DNA of 64,000 bases from AWTP1-9 sp035703165 (GTDB lineage Bacteria > Bacteroidota > Bacteroidia > Chitinophagales > Chitinophagaceae). How positions within the stretch are numbered: the first letter of the stretch is position 1; every line of letters starts with the position of its first letter. Below are positions 8,307 to 17,834 of the stretch, in pieces. Below the pieces are notes generated by a model. That model ran no database searches. It was given only the letters and a program-made list of their open reading frames with translations, and was not told the origin of the DNA. The position numbers were made by a program, and so were the translations under genes. Location: contig DASSYR010000082.1 of assembly GCA_035703165.1 (NCBI GenBank), forward strand, positions 17,908 to 81,907, read 5' to 3'.

Positions 8307-9077
8307 TTATTTTAACTTAAGTTCCAGGTAAACCGGGCAGTGATCGCTATGTTTGACTTCCGGATAAATTTCGGCATCTTTTATGTGCTTTTTTAAAGGT
8401 TCTGTTACTGTAATGTAATCAATACGCCAGCCTTTGTTATTTGCTCTTACGCTCGGAAACCGTTGACTCCACCAGCTATAGCGATGTGGTTCAGAATGTT
8501 TTTCACGAAAAGTGTCAATCCAACCACTGTTTAAAAATTTAGTCATCCATTCTCTTTCTTCGGGTAAAAAACCAGAAGAGTTTTTGTTGCCTTTGGGATC
8601 GTGTATATCTATTTCTTTGTGGGCAATATTATAATCGCCACATAAAATGAGGTTGGGGTATTTCTTTTTCAATTTGTTGAGATACGTATAAAACTCATCC
8701 AACCATTTATATTTAAAATCCTGTCTTTCATCGCCGCTTGTTCCACTCGGAAAATAGGCGTTAATTAATCTTACTTCGCCAAAATCAAGTTGGATTACTC
8801 TTCCTTCATCGTCGCTTGCCCCATGTCCATTTCCATATTCTACTTTATCTGGTTTTATTTTGGTAAATACAGCGACTCCGCTATATCCTTTTTTTTGGGC
8901 GCTAAACCAATAATCGTAATAGCCTAAATCGGTAAACTGCTTGTGGTCCACATTATCTTTTTGTGCCTTGGTTTCCTGTATGCATATAACATCCGCCGGA
9001 TTTGTTTTCAGCCATTCAATAAAACCTTTGTTTATAGCAGCCCGAATACCATTTACATTATAGGAAACAATACGCAT
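8307..9077 (-). CDS. xth: Exodeoxyribonuclease III / AP endonuclease
   Basis: The 256-residue product belongs to the endonuclease/exonuclease/phosphatase fold. Visible catalytic motifs: NVNGIRAA near the N-terminus, IQETKAQ (metal-ligand Glu35), LCGDYNIAH in the middle, and SDHCPV near the C-terminus (Asp245-His246). It cuts at abasic sites and degrades 3' ends in base excision repair. Followed closely by the DUF4286 gene on the same strand. Confidence 0.95.
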   Translation of the reverse strand: MRIVSYNVNGIRAAINKGFIEWLKTNPADVICIQETKAQKDNVDHKQFTDLGYYDYWFSAQKKGYSGVAVFTKIKPDKVEYGNGHGASDDEGRVIQLDFGEVRLINAYFPSGTSGDERQDFKYKWLDEFYTYLNKLKKKYPNLILCGDYNIAHKEIDIHDPKGNKNSSGFLPEEREWMTKFLNSGWIDTFREKHSEPHRYSWWSQRFPSVRANNKGWRIDYITVTEPLKKHIKDAEIYPEVKHSDHCPVYLELKLK

Positions 9078-9125
9078 TATAATTTTCTTAAGTGATGAAT
9101 ATTTATTATTGATATGTATTGTAGT

Positions 9126-9935
9126 TTACCTCCCGTCACCGTCTAATAGATTGCCTAATCCACCTAATATACTTCCTTCTTCTTTTCTATTATAGGTTCC
9201 GTATGCCAAAATACGGCTGGCAAGACGACTAATGGGTAAGGTTTGCAACCAAACTTTTCCCGGCCCGCGAAGTGTGGCAAAAAACAATCCTTCACCGCCG
9301 AATAGAGTATTTTTGATTCCTCCCACAAATTGTATATCAAAATCTATATTATGTGTGTAAGCTACTATGCAACCGGTATCAATTTTAAGTATTTCACCCG
9401 GCACCAGTGTTCTTTCTGTAACGTGACCACCTGCGTGAACAAAAGCCATTCCGTCGCCTTCTAATTTTTGCATTATAAATCCTTCGCCACCAAAAATACC
9501 TGTACCCAATCTTTTTTGGAAGGCGATGCCTACGCTAACACCTTTGGCTGCGCATAGAAATGCATCTTTTTGACAAATTAATTTTCCATCAAATTGCAGT
9601 AGATCCATGGGAATAATTTTTCCCGGGTAAGGTGAGGCAAAACTTACTCTTCTTTTTCCATTTACCAAATTGGTAAAGGCTGTCATAAATAAACTTTCGC
9701 CGGTAAGTAATCTTTTACCTGCAGAAAACAATTTGCCTACAAATCCTTGTTGTTGTGATCCATCTCCAAATATAGTTTGCATCTGGATGCCGTCTTCCAT
9801 AAACATAAAAGCGCCGCTTTCTGCAATAGCAGTTTCCTGGGGATCTAACTCAATTTCTACATACTGCATTTCTTCTCCAAAAACGCGGTAATCAATTTCA
9901 TGGTTGCTTCGTTGGGGCGCATATGTATTTTCCAT
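9126..9935 (-). CDS. TIGR00266/AIM24 family protein
   Basis: The 269-residue product shows the beta-rich AIM24-like fold: YVEIELDPQETAIAESGAFMFMEDGI, a Gly-rich middle (LGTGIFGGEGFIMQKLEGDG) and FGGEGLFFATLRGPGKVWLQTLPISRLA near the C-terminus. Bacterial members are conserved cytosolic proteins of unknown function. It is separated by about 50 bases from xth on the same strand. Confidence 0.85.
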   Translation of the reverse strand: MENTYAPQRSNHEIDYRVFGEEMQYVEIELDPQETAIAESGAFMFMEDGIQMQTIFGDGSQQQGFVGKLFSAGKRLLTGESLFMTAFTNLVNGKRRVSFASPYPGKIIPMDLLQFDGKLICQKDAFLCAAKGVSVGIAFQKRLGTGIFGGEGFIMQKLEGDGMAFVHAGGHVTERTLVPGEILKIDTGCIVAYTHNIDFDIQFVGGIKNTLFGGEGLFFATLRGPGKVWLQTLPISRLASRILAYGTYNRKEEGSILGGLGNLLDGDGR

Positions 9936-10076
9936 TTTATCTGTTTTTTATTGTAAATACAAAATTAATAAGTCGTACCAATACAATCAGGCTTGTTATT
10001 AGGTTTTTGTTAGAAGTGTAATTCTCTTCGGTTATTGAAATGTTTTTATATTCTTTTAAAAAATATTTTGTGCTAT

Positions 10077-13000
10077 TTATTTCTTTTTAAAACCCAGTAA
10101 TTGTGGTAACATAGGCTTGTGTTTAATTAATCTCTGCCATACCCACATAATTAAGACCAGAAGAAAGAAGAATGGCCCTGTAAAACCAAGTAATGCTACC
10201 CATTTTGTGCCATAAAAATTACTCATCGGTCTTTTTAGCCGCTCGGCAATTAAATACATAGAAGGTACGATGAGTAAAGTCATAAAAAAGGCAAATATTA
10301 ATCCAAATATCAATGTCCAGGATAGGGGCCCCCAGAAAACCACACTATCTCCGCCAAGGAAAATATGGGGATTAAAATGTCGGAGGAAAGAAAGCCAATT
10401 AATGTTTAATCCTATAGCTAATGGGAATAATCCAAGTATGGTGGCCAGTGCAGTAAGTAGCACAGGTATGATACGAATTTTACCTGCCCGTATAATGGCT
10501 TCCTTAGTTCGCATGCCACGACTGCGTAATTCATCGGTAAACTCAATAAGAAGGATAGCATTTTTTACCACGATACCTGCCAAGCCTACAATACCCATTG
10601 CTACCATGATTAAAGGCATTTTCATGCCGGTTAAAGCAAACCCTAAAAGTACACCTATAATGCTGAAGAAAATTTCATTAAGTACAATAAATGATTTACT
10701 TAAAGAATTAAACTGTAATACCAATATACCAAATATCATCCCTAAGGAAATAATGAGAGCTGTAAATAAAAAGCTGAGTGATTCCTGTTGCTCCTCCTGC
10801 TGACCAGTTTGCTTAATTGAAATGTTATAGGGTTTGTCTTTAAAATTATCAATGGCGTTTTTTACATCCAGGTTTACTTTGTTGGGGTCAAATCCATCAA
10901 TAAGATTAGAATAAACGGTAATTACTCTTTTTAGATTTTTTCTTTTAATGCCTCCAAGGGTATTGGTATAATCAAACTTAACCACATTGCTTATGGGAAC
11001 TTGCCTTATTTGCCCGGTTGTAAAGTCACGGTAAGTAATTTTCAGATTTTGCAGGTCGGAAATATTATTACGTAATTCGTCTGTATATCGAATTTGTATT
11101 TTGTACTCATCCTCTCCGTCTTTCATTTTGCTGGCCTCTCTGCCAAATAATGCGGTACGCAGTTCCCCGCCAATTTGCCCTGTACTTAATCCTTCGTGCA
11201 TGGCTCTTTCTCTGTCAACAGATAAAGTAAGTTCTGGTTTATTTACATCAACATCTAATTTTAATTTTTCTACCCCGGGAATCCGGATGCTATCCAAATA
11301 ATTTTTAAGTTTAACGGATGTTTTTACAATAGCATCAAATTCTTCACCAATTACTTCAATATTAATGGGTGCACCGGAGCCAGGCCCATTTTGTTGACCT
11401 TGTATGCTAACTTCCGCACCGGGGATTTCTTTTATTACTTTACGTAAGCTATCCACATATCTGGATGTTTTTATTCCGTTACGTTTTTCGTATTCAACAA
11501 AAGATATTTGTATTCTTCCCAGGTGTGGTTGTGTACCTCTTTCTCCTTGGAAGGGATCCGTTGCTCCTACTGCAACGTTAGAAATTACGGATTCCACAAC
11601 AGGATTGTTTTCCCCGATAACGGAGAAAACTCTATTCTCCAAAATTTTTGTTATACTATCCGTAACCGAAGTTTTAGTGCCAACGGGCATTTTCAGGTAA
11701 ACATATACAATAGGGGGATCGCCGGTTGGAAAAAACTCTGTTTTTGTTCTACCAATTACTACGGATATTGTTAATGCGATTAGAGCAATCAGGAATGTTC
11801 CAAATACTCCGGCTATTAACCAGCCGGGCCGGTTTCCGCTCAATGCCCATCGAATACCTCTTTCGTAACGATTCATTAGCCTTGGCAACACGTTTTGTTG
11901 AAAGCGATGAATCCAATCGTTAAGTACGTAACGATTAAACACAACCAGTAATGCTATAATTAATAAGAAATTGGCAGAGCCATGATAAGAAATTAAATGT
12001 AACAGCAACCCCAGTCCTACTACAACCCCAAACCATTTCTTTTTAAATAAAGCAGATTTAGGCTCCGGGTTTGGATAATACTCCGGTTTCATAAATGAAG
12101 TTGCAAAAACCGGGTTAATTAAAAAGGCAACTACCAATGATGCCAGTAAGGTGAGAATTAAAATGGTAGGCAGATAAATCATAAACTTACCAATAATGCC
12201 CGGCCAGAATAACAAGGGAAAGAAAGGGGCCAAGGTAGTAACCGTACCAGACAGCACAGGTACAAACACTTCACCAGCGGCTGATTTAGCTGCTTTAACG
12301 ATAGGCATTTTGCCATTGTTAAATATACGATGTGTGTTTTCAATTACTACAATTGCATCATCTACAATGATGCCCAGTCCGAACAGCAATGCAAATAATA
12401 CAATGAAGTTCAGGGTAACTTTTGTTCCCACGATTACATCGGCTGTAGGAATAAATAGAAATGCAACAAAAACACTTAGAGGTACGCTTAGCGCTACAAA
12501 AAAGGCATTGCTTACCCCCATAAAAAACATCAGAACTATTAAAACAAAAATGAAACCAATTATGATGGTATTGATAAGCTCGTTAAAAGATATTTTAGTT
12601 GGTGTACTTTGATCGCCACTGATCGTTATTTCTAAATCTTTTGGAAACTCGTTTTTTTTCATTTCATCCACAATGGAGTGAACCTTCTCTGAAGTGTTAA
12701 TTAAGTTTTCTCCGGCACGTTTTACGATTTGAAGTGTTACCACTTCTTTTTTGTTTATTCTGGAATAACTTTCTTTTTCCTTTACAGTGTCAACAATTTT
12801 TGCTACGTCCCGTAGATAGATGGGTTGTCCATAAATGTTTTTAATTATAATATTGTGCATATCCAGCGCAGATGTAAACTGTCCACGTACCTGGATGGTG
12901 GGTTGCATTTCGCCGATCTTAATATTTCCGGCAGTTACGTCTCTGTTTTCATTTGCTATAGCATTAGCAATATCATTAAAAGTTAATCCGGCTGCTTCTA

Positions 13001-13619
13001 ATTTATACTTATCAATATTTACTTGTATTTCTCTTTCAGGTGCTCCCGCAATTTCCGATTTACTTACTTCGGGGAGTTCTTCAAACTTATCTTTTAATTT
13101 TTCGGCATAATCTTTCAGCTTTACACCGTCATAATTACCACTTACGTTTACAAACATAATTGGGAAATCGGAAAAAGCTACTTCAATAACATCGGGTTGA
13201 GACGTTAAATCAGTTGGCAAATCAGATTTAGCTTTATCTACAGCGTCTTTAACTTTTTGCTTGGCTGTTTCTGTTTTAACACCCGACTCAAATTCTACCA
13301 ATATGCTGCTGAAATCCTGAATAGAAGTACTTTTTATGTCTCGGATTTTTGCTCCGCTGATTCCTTTAATTTGTTTTTCTATGGGTCTTGTGATAAGATT
13401 TTCAATATCTCTCGGTGAATTACCGGCATACACGGTTGCCACATATATCTTCGGTAACGTAATATCCGGGTATTGTTCTCTTGGTAAAGAAATAAATACA
13501 GTTAGTCCCCACAGAGTAATGGCTATGGTAGCAACATAGGCTACCGTTGTATGATCAATTACCCAACTGGTGGGTTTAAATTGTTTAAAGGCTTCTTTTA
13601 TTTTAGTTGCAATATTCAT
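10077..13619 (-). CDS. RND efflux transporter permease (AcrB/HAE1 type)
   Basis: The 1180-residue inner-membrane pump is driven by proton motive force. The N-terminal helix is followed by the porter-domain signature LPREQYPDITLPKIYVATVYAGNSPRDIENLITRPIE. The TM4 segment GLGIIVDDAIVVIEN carries the paired Asp residues used for proton relay, and GLAGIVVKNAILLIEF marks the second half. It is longer than the usual ~1040 residues because of extra hydrophobic segments around residues 510-570 and at the C-terminus. It lies downstream of the adaptor and TolC genes in one minus-strand operon controlled by the TetR gene at the far end. Confidence 0.92.
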   Translation of the reverse strand: MNIATKIKEAFKQFKPTSWVIDHTTVAYVATIAITLWGLTVFISLPREQYPDITLPKIYVATVYAGNSPRDIENLITRPIEKQIKGISGAKIRDIKSTSIQDFSSILVEFESGVKTETAKQKVKDAVDKAKSDLPTDLTSQPDVIEVAFSDFPIMFVNVSGNYDGVKLKDYAEKLKDKFEELPEVSKSEIAGAPEREIQVNIDKYKLEAAGLTFNDIANAIANENRDVTAGNIKIGEMQPTIQVRGQFTSALDMHNIIIKNIYGQPIYLRDVAKIVDTVKEKESYSRINKKEVVTLQIVKRAGENLINTSEKVHSIVDEMKKNEFPKDLEITISGDQSTPTKISFNELINTIIIGFIFVLIVLMFFMGVSNAFFVALSVPLSVFVAFLFIPTADVIVGTKVTLNFIVLFALLFGLGIIVDDAIVVIENTHRIFNNGKMPIVKAAKSAAGEVFVPVLSGTVTTLAPFFPLLFWPGIIGKFMIYLPTILILTLLASLVVAFLINPVFATSFMKPEYYPNPEPKSALFKKKWFGVVVGLGLLLHLISYHGSANFLLIIALLVVFNRYVLNDWIHRFQQNVLPRLMNRYERGIRWALSGNRPGWLIAGVFGTFLIALIALTISVVIGRTKTEFFPTGDPPIVYVYLKMPVGTKTSVTDSITKILENRVFSVIGENNPVVESVISNVAVGATDPFQGERGTQPHLGRIQISFVEYEKRNGIKTSRYVDSLRKVIKEIPGAEVSIQGQQNGPGSGAPINIEVIGEEFDAIVKTSVKLKNYLDSIRIPGVEKLKLDVDVNKPELTLSVDRERAMHEGLSTGQIGGELRTALFGREASKMKDGEDEYKIQIRYTDELRNNISDLQNLKITYRDFTTGQIRQVPISNVVKFDYTNTLGGIKRKNLKRVITVYSNLIDGFDPNKVNLDVKNAIDNFKDKPYNISIKQTGQQEEQQESLSFLFTALIISLGMIFGILVLQFNSLSKSFIVLNEIFFSIIGVLLGFALTGMKMPLIMVAMGIVGLAGIVVKNAILLIEFTDELRSRGMRTKEAIIRAGKIRIIPVLLTALATILGLFPLAIGLNINWLSFLRHFNPHIFLGGDSVVFWGPLSWTLIFGLIFAFFMTLLIVPSMYLIAERLKRPMSNFYGTKWVALLGFTGPFFFLLVLIMWVWQRLIKHKPMLPQLLGFKKK

Positions 13620-13678
13620 TTTGATAACAATTAGTTCTAAATACTGAAATCTTTCACGTATAGGGTAGTCAATTTGTA

Positions 13679-14908
13679 TTACTGTTCGGTAGTAACAGTC
13701 TGGCCATCGTATAAACTTTGATAACCTCTGCTGATTAACTGCTCACCAGTGGTTAGTCCGGTTTTTACTTCCACCATATCACCATAAACTTCGCCGATAG
13801 TAATTTGTTTTTTTCGGGAAATTGTTTTTCCGTTTTCTTGAGACAGAACAAAAACAAATTTTCCTTTTTCATCAGTTTGGATAGTTGTTAGCGGAATAAC
13901 AACGGTATTAGCCACGGCATAATCCTGTATTTTAACCTGTACTACCATATTTGGTTTTAATGATCCGATAGAAGGAATTTTTGCTTCCACGATAAACCCT
14001 CTTGAGGTAGCGCTGATTGCCTGGCTAATAACAGACACATTAGTATTAATGACTTTATTTTCCAGGTCGGGAATTGTTACCTGCACCGGGGCACCTCTTC
14101 TTATTTTTGCTAAGTAGGTTTCTGGAATATCGGCTGTTACTTTTAAACTGCTTGTATTAATAATTACAATTTGGGGAGTTGCTCCTGTAAATCCGGTAAA
14201 AAGCTCACCTACACGAATATTTACCTGGTCGGCTGTACCACTAACTTCTGCATATACGTTGGTTGTAGCCCATTGCTCCTGCGCTGTTTTAATGTCTTCT
14301 TCTGCCCCTTTTAATTGATTTTCCAAAGATTCGGCTGTTGTTTTAGCTGTAATAAGCTGTACTTCGGTTCCTATATTTTGTTCCCATAAATTTTTTTGAC
14401 GTTCATAAAGATTTTGAGCATACGCTAATTGTGTTTTCAATTGCTCTAGTTTTTGTTTAGCAGCAGTAATTTGTTGCTTAACAATTGCATCATCTAATTT
14501 TAATAATAATTGTCCCTTTTTAATGTTATCTCCTTTCTTTATATACATAGCTTTTACCAGGGCGGGTGCTCCGCGGGGGGATACATAAGAAATATTATCT
14601 GCGTCAACCTTTCCCTGTAACTCTATAAAATGTTCAAATTTTCGGGTGGATACGGCTGTTATTTCAACAAGTTTAGCCGTTTTAGCAGCAGCCACAGAAG
14701 GGTCCTCCTTAATAATTTCTTCTTCTAATTTTTTTATATCATCAGTTAGTTTTGCCTGCTCTTTTTGTAATTTGGCTAACATTGCTTTTTTCGCCTCTAA
14801 TGTTGCTTTATCTTTTTGCTCATTCTTACCGCAGGCAATAACTGTAAATAGAATAACCGCAACACTTAATCGTAAAATCTGGTTCATATAATTATTTTTG
14901 AATTTCAT
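13679..14908 (-). CDS. RND efflux periplasmic adaptor lipoprotein
   Basis: The 409-residue protein has a lipobox-like N-terminus (ILFTVIACGKNE), a coiled-coil stretch right after it (about residues 30-68), then the barrel-sandwich/lipoyl and alpha-hairpin domains of membrane fusion proteins (SPRGAPALVKAMYIKKGDNIKKGQLLLKLDD; second half-motif VYAEVSGTADQVNIRVGELF). It bridges the RND pump to the TolC channel. An internal ATG seven codons in (MNQILRL) is an alternative start. Only 14 bases separate it from the TolC gene. Confidence 0.9.
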   Translation of the reverse strand: MKFKNNYMNQILRLSVAVILFTVIACGKNEQKDKATLEAKKAMLAKLQKEQAKLTDDIKKLEEEIIKEDPSVAAAKTAKLVEITAVSTRKFEHFIELQGKVDADNISYVSPRGAPALVKAMYIKKGDNIKKGQLLLKLDDAIVKQQITAAKQKLEQLKTQLAYAQNLYERQKNLWEQNIGTEVQLITAKTTAESLENQLKGAEEDIKTAQEQWATTNVYAEVSGTADQVNIRVGELFTGFTGATPQIVIINTSSLKVTADIPETYLAKIRRGAPVQVTIPDLENKVINTNVSVISQAISATSRGFIVEAKIPSIGSLKPNMVVQVKIQDYAVANTVVIPLTTIQTDEKGKFVFVLSQENGKTISRKKQITIGEVYGDMVEVKTGLTTGEQLISRGYQSLYDGQTVTTEQ

Positions 14909-14922
14909 GGTTTGTTTTTTAT

Positions 14923-16341
14923 TTATTTTAACTTCCCAATTGCTTTGTGAAAATCAACTTTTGCAATAACAGCATCATACAAAGCGGAATAATAATCGCT
15001 TTGTGCTACTTGCAGATCTTTCCACGCATTGGTGATTTCTAAATTTGATCCCAGCCCTTGTTCATACTTCTTTTTAGTCTGGTTGTAAACAGATTCTGCC
15101 AGTTCCATATTTTTCAACTGAGCGTCAATAGTAAGTATGGCATTTTTCAATCTCCAACGGGATTGCTGTACCTCCATATCTACACTTTGCCTGACATTTT
15201 CTAACAGGTTGTTGGTTTTTTTTAGTTCAATTTCGGCCTGTTTTATACGGGCACTTTTTAAAAATCCATCAAATAAAGGTGCGTTAATTTTTATGCCAAA
15301 AATGGAGGTGGTGAACCATTGGTTACTAAAATCAAAAATATTAAAACTATTACGCTGTGCATTTTTGCTATACTGCCCAAACGCTACTATTGAGGGAACA
15401 TAGCCTAACTTATATCTACGTACATTGTATGCATTGAGTTTATTAGCTAATTCCAGGGCTTGTACTTCTTTCCGGTCTTTATAATTATAGGTATCATCTA
15501 ATAGATCTTCTTTAATGAATGCTTCCGTCAAAGTATCTGATAACTCAAGCTTATCTTGCTGGGGCATACCCATTAAGAATTTTAAAGATGCATTACCTGC
15601 ATCCAGTGAATTTTGTATTTTAATTTTTTCTGTTTGAAGGTTGGTTAGAGCAACCGTAGTTTTATCAACATCTAGTTTTTCTGCAAATCCATTTTTATAT
15701 ATCTCTTTCGTATCGTGCAACAGTTTTTCAAGTAAGGTGATATTGGCATCAACTTTTGCCATTTGCATTTTGCCAATCACCAGCTGAAAATATATTTTTT
15801 GAATGTTAGCATTAATAATATCCTGCGTTATCTCTACGTTTTTTTGGGCCAGTTTCAGGTTTGTGCTTCTGGCTTGCAAGCCTACAAATACCTGTCCGTC
15901 AAAAAGTATTTGAGATAGTTCCACACCTGCAGAGGCTGTGTATTTGGTTCCGAATTGTGCATTAATAAAACCATAATCATCGGGTTTTTTAATAGGCACA
16001 CCATTGCCATCTTTCACACCTTCGTTTACCAGTACTTCATAAGTACCAAGTGAAATAAAATTAGGGAAGCTGCTTACCGGAACTTTTGGATAATAATTTA
16101 TACCCGCACTTCCATTTAATTGAGGATAAGCGTAAGAGGTATATTCGCGGTTTACCTGCTCAGCTTTTCTTACATCAAGCAGCGAGTTTTTTACCTGAAC
16201 ACTATTTTTTATTGCGTATTCTACGGCCTGGGCTACAGTAAATTGGTGTATTTCACCTTGGCTGATTTGCGCAGAAGTTTTAGTAATTGTTAGTCCGCTG
16301 ATCAATGTCCATAAAATTGGTTTAACCAAGCTGTTTTTCAT
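14923..16341 (-). CDS. TolC family outer membrane efflux protein
   Basis: The 472-residue product has a signal peptide ending near TSAQ, then two repeats of the outer membrane efflux protein domain with long helical segments (FTVAQAVEYAIKNSVQVKNSLLDV; LEITNAWKDLQVAQSDYYSALYDAVIAKVDFHKAIG at the C-terminus). It forms the trimeric exit duct for the RND pump encoded downstream. Its first codons overlap the last 20 bases of the tetR gene, which indicates co-transcription and probable translational coupling. Confidence 0.92.
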   Translation of the reverse strand: MKNSLVKPILWTLISGLTITKTSAQISQGEIHQFTVAQAVEYAIKNSVQVKNSLLDVRKAEQVNREYTSYAYPQLNGSAGINYYPKVPVSSFPNFISLGTYEVLVNEGVKDGNGVPIKKPDDYGFINAQFGTKYTASAGVELSQILFDGQVFVGLQARSTNLKLAQKNVEITQDIINANIQKIYFQLVIGKMQMAKVDANITLLEKLLHDTKEIYKNGFAEKLDVDKTTVALTNLQTEKIKIQNSLDAGNASLKFLMGMPQQDKLELSDTLTEAFIKEDLLDDTYNYKDRKEVQALELANKLNAYNVRRYKLGYVPSIVAFGQYSKNAQRNSFNIFDFSNQWFTTSIFGIKINAPLFDGFLKSARIKQAEIELKKTNNLLENVRQSVDMEVQQSRWRLKNAILTIDAQLKNMELAESVYNQTKKKYEQGLGSNLEITNAWKDLQVAQSDYYSALYDAVIAKVDFHKAIGKLK

Positions 16342-16960
16342 GATTCAGTTTTTTTGCTCTTTCTTGTTTGTATTTTAAAATTTGTTTGTGTCCCTTCAAA
16401 GTAGTCAATCCAAAAAGAAAATGTTCCATGGTTTCCCTGGTTACATCTGCCAGGTTGTATTTAGCAGGGGGAAAGACAAAAACATTAAAAGGAATCATCA
16501 TGGCCTCCAAGCGGTATTTTGTTAAAACCTCGGTATTAATTTCCGGACGATACAACTCTTCTTTAATTCCTCGTTCGATATTGGCTTTAATTACTTTATA
16601 TAAAAAATCGAGTTTATGTTTCAAAAATTTTTGAAAAGCATGCTGGTGAAATTTTTCTAAATCATATAAAACCACTGGATTCATGTTTCTAAACTGTTCG
16701 TGTACCAACTCCATGGTAAGTAGCATTTCCTCAATTGCATTACCTGACTCTTCTTTACAATTAAGACAGTCATATTGAGCATTTTCCAATTCGTGGTTTA
16801 TTACAGTATCAACCAGGCTATCCTTATCGGAAAAATATTGGTAAATGGTTTTTTTACTAATCCCAAGTTGAGAGGCAATATCGTCCATAGATACTGAGCG
16901 GATGCCATACTGCATAAACATTTCGTCTGCCTTGTTTCTTATTCTTTCCTGTATGTCCAT
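16322..16960 (-). CDS. TetR/AcrR family transcriptional regulator
   Basis: The 212-residue product has the N-terminal helix-turn-helix of TetR repressors: IRNKADEMFMQYGIRSVSMDDIASQLGISKKTIYQYFSDKDSLV. The C-terminal helical domain would bind the inducer. It is the first gene of the efflux operon, so it is expected to repress its own promoter. A good promoter and an 8-bp inverted repeat overlapping that promoter lie immediately upstream. Confidence 0.92.
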   Translation of the reverse strand: MDIQERIRNKADEMFMQYGIRSVSMDDIASQLGISKKTIYQYFSDKDSLVDTVINHELENAQYDCLNCKEESGNAIEEMLLTMELVHEQFRNMNPVVLYDLEKFHQHAFQKFLKHKLDFLYKVIKANIERGIKEELYRPEINTEVLTKYRLEAMMIPFNVFVFPPAKYNLADVTRETMEHFLFGLTTLKGHKQILKYKQERAKKLNHEKQLG

Positions 16961-16977
16961 AAAATTTTAGCGAGGCA

Positions 16978-17008
16978 CAAAACTATGGAAACTTTTAATG
17001 TGGCCAAA
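16978..17008 (-). promoter_or_regulatory. Promoter of the tetR-tolC-adaptor-RND operon
   Basis: On the minus strand: TTTG (17008-17005), 19-base spacer, TAGTTTTG (16985-16978). Both boxes and the spacing match the Bacteroidota consensus exactly. The expected start of transcription is about 13 bases before the tetR ATG at 16960. Confidence 0.75.
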
Positions 17009-17013
17009 GTTTC
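16988..17013. promoter_or_regulatory. Candidate TetR operator
   Basis: GAAACTTT at 16988-16995 and its exact reverse complement AAAGTTTC at 17006-17013 are separated by 10 bases. The repeat covers the -33 box and the spacer of the tetR promoter, where a bound repressor would block polymerase. Palindromic sites over the own promoter are the normal TetR-family arrangement. Confidence 0.5.
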
Positions 17014-17049
17014 TTTCGTATTTTTTTGTTTAATGGAAAAATGAGGTGC

Positions 17050-17080
17050 TTGTTTATGGCTTTGCATGAACTTATCTTTG
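17050..17080 (+). promoter_or_regulatory. Promoter of the DUF502 gene, probably giving a leaderless mRNA
   Basis: TTG at 17050-17052, a 20-base spacer, then TATCTTTG at 17073-17080, a perfect consensus match. Only four bases (AAAA) separate the -7 box from the ATG at 17085. Since this box normally ends about five bases before the transcript start, the mRNA would begin at or next to the start codon. Confidence 0.65.
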
Positions 17081-17084
17081 AAAA

Positions 17085-17750
17085 ATGAAGGACAAATTTT
17101 CGTTACGCAAATATTTTCCCCGGGAGCCATTTCGGTTCAGAAAGCTTTTTCAGTATTTTTTACAGGGTTTGTTGATAATTGCTCCGGTGGTTGTAACCGG
17201 CTATGCTATATACTGGATTGTATCTACGGTAGATAATTTGATCCCGCTTTTTACAGCCAGGGATAAAGAAGGGCATGTGTACGTAAGAAATTTTGGTCTG
17301 GGATTTCTCCTCATTATCGGTACAGTTTGTTTATTAGGCTATTTATCTTCATTTTTTATTGAAAGCCGCATTTTTAATTTATTTGATTATTGGATGGAAA
17401 AAACTCCCGGAATTAAGTTTATTTATTCCACAGTAAAAGATTTTTTTGAAGCTTTTGCCGGTGAAAAAAAGAAGTTTGATAAAGCGGTTATTGCCAATAT
17501 TGATGATAATGATGTGTGGCGTGTAGGCTTTATAACACAACAAGATTTAACAGATTGGGGGCTAAAAGATTATGTTGCCGTTTACATTCCCATGAGTTAT
17601 TCCATTGCCGGTAATGTATATTTAATTCCTTTTGCAAGAGTAAAGCCTATTACCAATATCGGCAGTACGGATGCCATGAAGTTTGCAATTAGCGGAGGTA
17701 TTACAGATGTGGATGATGCTGCCGGTGATCATGCTAAAAAGAAAAAATGA
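17085..17750 (+). CDS. DUF502 family membrane protein
   Basis: The 221-residue protein has two transmembrane helices near the N-terminus (FLQGLLIIAPVVVTGYAIYWIV and GLGFLLIIGTVCLLGYLSSFFI), followed by the DUF502 signature (PGIKFIYSTVKDFFEAFAGEKKKFDKAV and VAVYIPMSYSIAGNVYLIP). The family is widespread and uncharacterised in bacteria. The C-terminus is Lys-rich. It is divergent from the tetR operon. Confidence 0.85.
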   Translation: MKDKFSLRKYFPREPFRFRKLFQYFLQGLLIIAPVVVTGYAIYWIVSTVDNLIPLFTARDKEGHVYVRNFGLGFLLIIGTVCLLGYLSSFFIESRIFNLFDYWMEKTPGIKFIYSTVKDFFEAFAGEKKKFDKAVIANIDDNDVWRVGFITQQDLTDWGLKDYVAVYIPMSYSIAGNVYLIPFARVKPITNIGSTDAMKFAISGGITDVDDAAGDHAKKKK

Positions 17751-17834
17751 TTATGGCAATTTTGGTAGAAGAGCAATACTTATTATAAACCAATACAACG
17801 AAACGTTTTTCAACATCCTGCTTTATTTTTGCGT

